From: Mycteria americana
Lineage: Eukaryota; Chordata; Aves; Ciconiiformes; Ciconiidae
Length of the DNA stretch: 64,000 bases
NCBI RefSeq assembly: GCF_035582795.1
Contig: NC_134366.1
Location: 139,958,756 to 140,022,755 of the forward strand
Direction of reading: 5' to 3'
A program made the position numbers and the translations under genes. The notes beneath the pieces are model-generated. The model was not told the origin of the DNA. It was given only the letters and a program-made list of their open reading frames with translations, and searched no databases. Of the stretch, positions 58,571 through 64,000 are shown piece by piece; position 1 is the stretch's first letter, and the number at the start of each line of letters is the position of its first letter.

Positions 58571-61500
58571 TGGCCATGCCTGACCCACCCTGAAGGTTAC
58601 GGAGTCGTCAAGGAGAAGGGAGCAGCCAGCCAGATCACACCAGCAGGAGCAAGAGACCTAGCTGCATGAGATGTTTTTACAAGATCAGGTAGGAGTCCTG
58701 AGGCTGAAGGAGCTGTGAAAGAATCACCAAGCTTTGGGAAAACTGCTAGAAGATTTTCACTCAGTCAAACTAAAGTTTTCTCATTTTATTGAAGAAGCCA
58801 CCCCAAAGAAATGAGAACTGCATTTACGGTAAATCAAGTAGAAATGAGCTGACAAGTGAAGCACATAACACCAGCCAAAAAAAGGAGTACATGTATTTTT
58901 TAAAGAAAATCCTAACATTTTCTCATTTTTTGGCTATGTCCAGGACACAAACACCCACTGTGAAGTAAATCTGAACATCTAGAAAATACTAATTTCACCT
59001 TAGAACAAAATTAATTTTAAGCAGGAATTAATGTAGTATCCAGTAAATAATCTTTTTTCTGATATGGAAAGGTATCTTAACAAAAAACCCAATCCCATTC
59101 ATCCTTGTTGGTTACAGCATTGGACAAATTCTGATCCTCTGCATGCTCACTGACTGCACCATTAGTTTTTTGGGCTTTTGTTTTTCTTAGAGTCCTCCCT
59201 GCTGGACTCTTCTATCAAGTCTGTCTCATCAGTAGCTCTTCCACTTCTACAATTTCTGCCCCTGCTTATTCTCTTTCCAGCTATTTTTATACTTGAAAAT
59301 AAAAGTGGTAATAGTGGTAGATTATATATAACATTACACAATTGTTATCTGTCCTAGAAAATAAAAGTATTCTATTTTATGCATTGTAAAGTGTAGAAGA
59401 GTTCTAAAAACATGGTCTAATATACAATAGAAATATAATGGATGGGATTAAGAAAGCACGGACTAAAATATAAGTGTAAGAGATTCATTGTCATCACTTT
59501 AACAGCCCATCTCATTGGGACTATTGGGTGAACTAAACAGCAGAAGTCAGTAATGAACAAATGGGCAGTATTGCTAGCTCCAAAAAACATGCATATGTTA
59601 GAAACCTCCAAAATCATCAAAAAGTATTAAAGTAATGAGACTTTAAGAAAAGGCACTGGTCTTTGATCTGTCTCCTGAAATTTAAGTAGAGAACTGGTCA
59701 CCCCTCAATGAATATCAAGTTACTGGAGGTTAAAAATTCAGTTGTACAGGCAGAGTACTCCATGGCAAGCATTCAAAAATCTCAAAATGGGCCCAATCTG
59801 CTCTTCCTCATCACCACGACTGACTTGAAAATAATTTTATTAAAAAATGAATGTTCCTACTTTCAATGTGCCTGCTGTTCAGCAAGCCTTAAGAATGCAC
59901 TCAAGATGTTTTTTCCAGGGTTTTCTTCACAGCTATGACAACCACAGGGGCATGATATCCCTGAAGCAGAGCTCTACAATCACTTAGAGCTGAAGCATTC
60001 AGAAAAACAGCAATTATTACAAAGCCACTAAAGATGGTAACATTGCAAGTTTCCAAAATATACATGCAAACATGGAAGTTGAGTTTGACACTGGCTTGTT
60101 CAAGACATAGCAGAAGTAGAAGTGTCACTTCTTAGACTGAAACTATGTCACAGGCCATCCTGTATGACACAGACTGTCAAATTTAACCTAGCTACCATTA
60201 CAGTGAGTCCAATAATTTGTGTTAAGTGAAGTACATCTCTTAACAACTCGACGGTATTGACTAGAAGTCTTTAGGGGAAACAGAAATCTCTATTTTCTTC
60301 AATAGTTTGCTCCAATAGTATTATATCTTCTAACTAAAAGTTCTTGGTACATCTGTGCTTAAGAATTCAAAGAGTTCTTCATATAACCCAGTTCGCTAAA
60401 GCTGAAAGATATTTATTTGTATTGGTAACAAGCAATTCAGTGTTCAATACTTTGAGAAGCTAAGCAGGCAGAACTCTCTAAGACTTTCAGACTAAGCAGT
60501 AGAGAAGATGTCTTTATTCATTTTGGTGGGGTTTTTGAGCAATTCTCTAAGTCTTCCACTTAGCTCTGACTTCCTCTCTTTATCCCACTTCCGTGACCTT
60601 TAGATATTCACTGCCCCATTTCCCTGCACTTTCTTAGTTTTCTGGTCCATTCCACCTATTTTTGCTTATATAGCCTCCTATCTTTGAATTTTTCCCTTTT
60701 GTCTCCCACCCCTCATACCTTGAATTTTCTTAGTGACACAAATAGAACGACTACCTGGACTTCCTTTCTGTTTCTTTATATCACCCACATTAAATTTGTT
60801 CCTCAGCTTCACACTGTATGCCTAAAGTCCATTCTAAGTTCTGAGAATAGGCTGTCTCCAGTCCCACAGCAAGGTAAAAAATACCAGGATTCATTACCAT
60901 TAAGGACAAACTCAGGTTTGCTTGAGAAAGCCACTAGAAAGTGGTGACCATTTTAACTAAAAGCTGCTTGTAGCTGAATTCTACAGAAAAAACCAAAGAA
61001 TAGTGGCCATTAAGGAAAGAGACATTTATAGTTGTATTCAGATACTGGGAAACAGAAAATAGAAATAATTCAGGAAAAAATATTCTTAAAAACATTAAAT
61101 TTCTACCAAAGAGGTTGGCATACCTGAATGCCAAACACAACAAAACATGTGGCAGGCAAGAGTGCAGTGGTACTTTAGGAATGCTTCCTTTTTTTACTGT
61201 TTGCCAAAAGAAAAATGAAAGACCAGCAATTGCTTCCACAATACTGCTTCATGATCAAATGAGATATGCCTTGTTAATCAGACATTTGAAATATACACTA
61301 ATTAGTGTACCACTATGAAATGTTTATTTTAATCTGAAATTGCTCAAATGAAGTATGTGGGGAAAAAATTTAAACTCATTAAAACCACAAGCCAAACCAA
61401 TCTAAAGAATGAAAACTCCCTACAGAGTATAGGAAAAGAGCAAATGACTTGAAAAACTGCTGTGTCAAGTCTTGGCATATTTGAAAAAACAAGATAATAT

Positions 61501-64000
61501 ACTTATGTAGGATTGTAACCACACTGGTATCTGCTGGGTAACAAATTTCCCACTGGATGTGAGTAGAGAGATATGTTACAAAAGACAAGTCCAATCTAAA
61601 AGGTAGACTATAGTGCTGGAGATGCCATTGGGAACCTGTTTTTTTTTTTTTTATTTCTGGTTCTTTTTTTGATCAAGGTATGTGGTCAGCTGTGGTTCTT
61701 CTGCCACAATATGGTGACAAATCTGGTATACAGCTTTTTTATTAGATATTCTCACACAACAGATTCCACCACTTTCCCACAAAGAAACTATTCCAGAGTC
61801 TCATTCAGACAGTTTTCTATTTAAAAACTTAGAGATTATAAAATCTATATTTTAGAATGAACATGAGAAAAATTATCTTCATAAACACAGACATAGACAG
61901 ATCCTGAAGTCAAACTATGTCAGGCCTCATAGTTGACACAAATCAACATGCCTCCATTGAAATCACAGGCTTTCAAGTAACTAGTCCATCCTAACTACCA
62001 TATAATACAAAATAAATGATTTAAAAGTAACAGATGACATAAGTTAAAGAAGAGTTTCTAGAATTTAAGTTTTATAGCATATGGCTATCTTGCACTTATT
62101 TCATTTGGAACTTTAAATTGTGGATAATTCAGCTTAACAAAGGTACAGAAGTTCTGTCTCCTATTTTTATAAGAAGAATAGCGGTATCAGATAAACTGCT
62201 GTGAGGGAAATTGTAGAAAACCAAGCAAAATCATACCAATCACACAGGAACAAGAAAGAAAAGGGAATTTTTTTTTTTAGTTAGTCCATTAAGAGCTCTA
62301 ATTTTGTCGTTAATTAACTAATTCCAGGGCCTGACAAACACTTGATGTGCTTTCTGTTTGTTTGCTAATCATTCAGTTTTCTCTATTTAATTAGGTGATC
62401 ACAAATAATGCTTCAATCCAGCCCTGCCACCCCCTTATCAAACACAAGCAGTCAGTAGCGTCTCTCTTCCCCAGAAAGTGGAATTCCTTTGGTATTTAGG
62501 AAGGGGATGAGGAGACATTTGTGAATCCTGTCCAGTATGTGGATCTATTTTGTGACCCACTGGTTGGCACTTGGCTTTTAGATGATTATTTTCTTTTCCT
62601 CTCAGCTCAGATGAAATCTTCGCAGATGTGGTTTCAGTATGCAACAACCACCCCATCATGCAATGACAAAACATTTTTCTTTCCTTTTTAAGAACCCTGT
62701 GGAAAATTGCATAACTAAAACCAATGATGAACATTTTTTAAACTTCAAATTGAAGCGAGGTTAGGAAATTCTAGCTACATAATGGCCTAAGCAAACCTAA
62801 TTCTACCCATTTGTGCACATGCTATGATACAATCTTTATCTATGTGATTTTATGCTTTTTTTTTGTTTTCCTCCCAAAAGAATGTCCTGTTTGGAGCACT
62901 GAGTGAGTACACTTGGGATCAAACTAATGCTGCACATAATCTGGAATTTCCTAATTTCTAGGTGCTTGATTTTGCAGGCTCAATAACACTTCTTCATTTA
63001 GATGTCTTAAATATATAATTATTCAGATGGCTTAAATGTGCTTTTTGCTTACAAAGTCTTTTTTCTGTTTACATATCATACTCTAGCCTAAATAAATGCT
63101 AAGATGAAGGCCAAGCTGGCTGGTAGCCCAGAATGTAGTTGTTACCAAATTGACAGGGACCACCTTAAATTCATTGAAATGTCTAAATATTGTATTTGAG
63201 TTATGACTAAATTTTAAAAGGCGATCTTTACTGAAAGAAAAACGGAGCAACTTTAGAACAGCATAAACAAGTTGCTGGATGAAATGAGAATTGAATGGAT
63301 TACGTCTGTCGAAGTATGTTCTGACTTACCACAGCTCTCCATTACTGTAAAACACCAAACACTTAAGGACAGGAAGTATCCTCATGTTACCATGTAAGTA
63401 ACTAATGGGCTTAAGTATGTTAACAACTAACTTAGAAACTTCCAATAAAAAAAACCACCAACGAAAAATATGGCTAAGAGTGCCTGAACCTTTTCCCCAA
63501 ATGTAACTAATTCTGATAATTCTTAAGGTGAATTTTCCTTTTTCCTCAGGGAATCTTACATAGAGTCCAATAAAATGTATGGTAAATGTGAACACGGTAC
63601 AATTTAAAGATGGCCTGCAAAGGCAAATAAAAATGGTACTTTTTCCAATCTACTGAAGATCTGCAAGGTGCAAGGTTTGGTTTAAAATTTTCTTCTACTT
63701 GTTTCCTTTTTGCTTTTAAAACTTTTGGAGTATCAAAGTCTTGTCTTGCTTTTATACATAAGAGTGTTGGAGGACACGAAGACTAAAATGGAAGTCCCCC
63801 TCAGTTCCCATCTGAAGCATCAGGGTGATGAGTGATTAACATTGAGATCTTTTTTTTCTCCTGGCTTTTCGCCAGAAGCTTGAATTAAATGTTTTAAGAA
63901 CAGCCAAACAAAATGGGAGTTTTACACAGTCTGATTAAAAATCCCTTTCCCCTCTCAAATGACAGTTTCTTGTGACAGATGATGGCTAGAGATGATGGCT
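58571..64000. other. Intronic stretch to the window end
   Basis: No gene recognised. A C/T-rich block lies at 60540-60720, a T13 run at about 61640-61653 and a cluster of homeodomain and forkhead-like words at 62270-62400. All frames of up to 101 codons lack recognisable domains. Confidence 0.55.
62270..62400. promoter_or_regulatory. Candidate conserved element with homeodomain and forkhead motifs
   Basis: GTTAATTAACTAATT and, about 50 nt later, CTGTTTGTTTGCTAATCATT lie in complex, non-repetitive sequence, followed by TTTAATTAGGTGATCA. The combination resembles developmental enhancers. The call rests on motif composition only. Confidence 0.2.

Larger units (their letters stand above)
4080..64000 (-). 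other. STAU2: Long STAU2 intron, 5' part beyond the window
   Basis: From the acceptor at 4080-4081 to the end of the window I find no sequence for the STAU2 domains that should come next upstream, such as the QLEYLARIQGFQ region, the NKKIAKKNAAEAM motif of dsRBD4 or the SERGMPRRREF motif. The span therefore appears to be one intron of at least 59.9 kb, or an intron plus exons I missed. Contents are listed separately. A second gene inside the intron cannot be excluded, but none is evident. Confidence 0.75.

Noticed and set aside
1..64000. CRISPR arrays, bacterial operons, phage genes, tRNA or rRNA genes
   Set aside because: No regularly spaced repeats, ribosome-binding sites, long ORFs, tRNA cloverleaf boxes or rRNA segments were seen. 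The window is vertebrate intronic DNA.

Overview
The window is vertebrate nuclear DNA, almost certainly from a bird. It is AT-rich, introns dominate and no operon-like coding is present. Two young CR1 LINE 3' ends (35086-35193 and 57655-57799) have the avian form: a 'ggtcctttcc' block followed by an ATTCTATG-type or ATTCTGTG-type tail. A solo LTR of a common avian endogenous retrovirus family lies at 27690-28218 inside a 5-bp target duplication. No mammalian L1 or Alu-like sequence was seen. I cannot name the species.

The only protein-coding sequence I can support is the 3' end of STAU2 (Staufen homolog 2, double-stranded RNA-binding protein) on the minus strand. The penultimate coding exon is at 3991-4079 and the last coding exon, with its stop codon, is at 3048-3141. 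They are joined in phase across an 849-nt GT-AG intron. Together they encode the final helix of the fifth dsRBD-like domain and the C-terminal tail. Candidate 3' UTR runs below 3048, with minus-strand AATAAA signals at 2865-2870 and 1778-1783. Positions 1 to about 1750 are probably past the transcript end.

Everything from 4080 to 64000 reads as one STAU2 intron of at least 59.9 kb, because no upstream STAU2 exon was found. Its contents are: (a) CR1 LINE copies of several ages and both orientations; (b) very old amniote repeats (MIR-like SINEs, an L2/MIR3-like 3' end and an unnamed GATCCTGCAGAC-type repeat); (c) the solo LTR; (d) simple repeats, a G13 run and several perfect inverted repeats; (e) pyrimidine-rich blocks; and (f) patches that keep many CpGs or are rich in homeodomain-type motifs (about 10.1, 14.6, 22.1, 36.7-37.1, 44.8-45.2, 46.0-46.5 and 62.3 kb), which are candidates for conserved regulatory elements.

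I found no new multi-gene system. Open reading frames of 60-145 codons occur throughout and look like chance ORFs or ORFs running through repeats. The items most worth a second look are the CpG-retaining patch at 46.04-46.54 kb, the GC-rich island with a TGTCAATCACCTG motif at 36.7-37.1 kb, and a short GC3-rich frame behind a strong acceptor-like tract at 34.1-34.2 kb.
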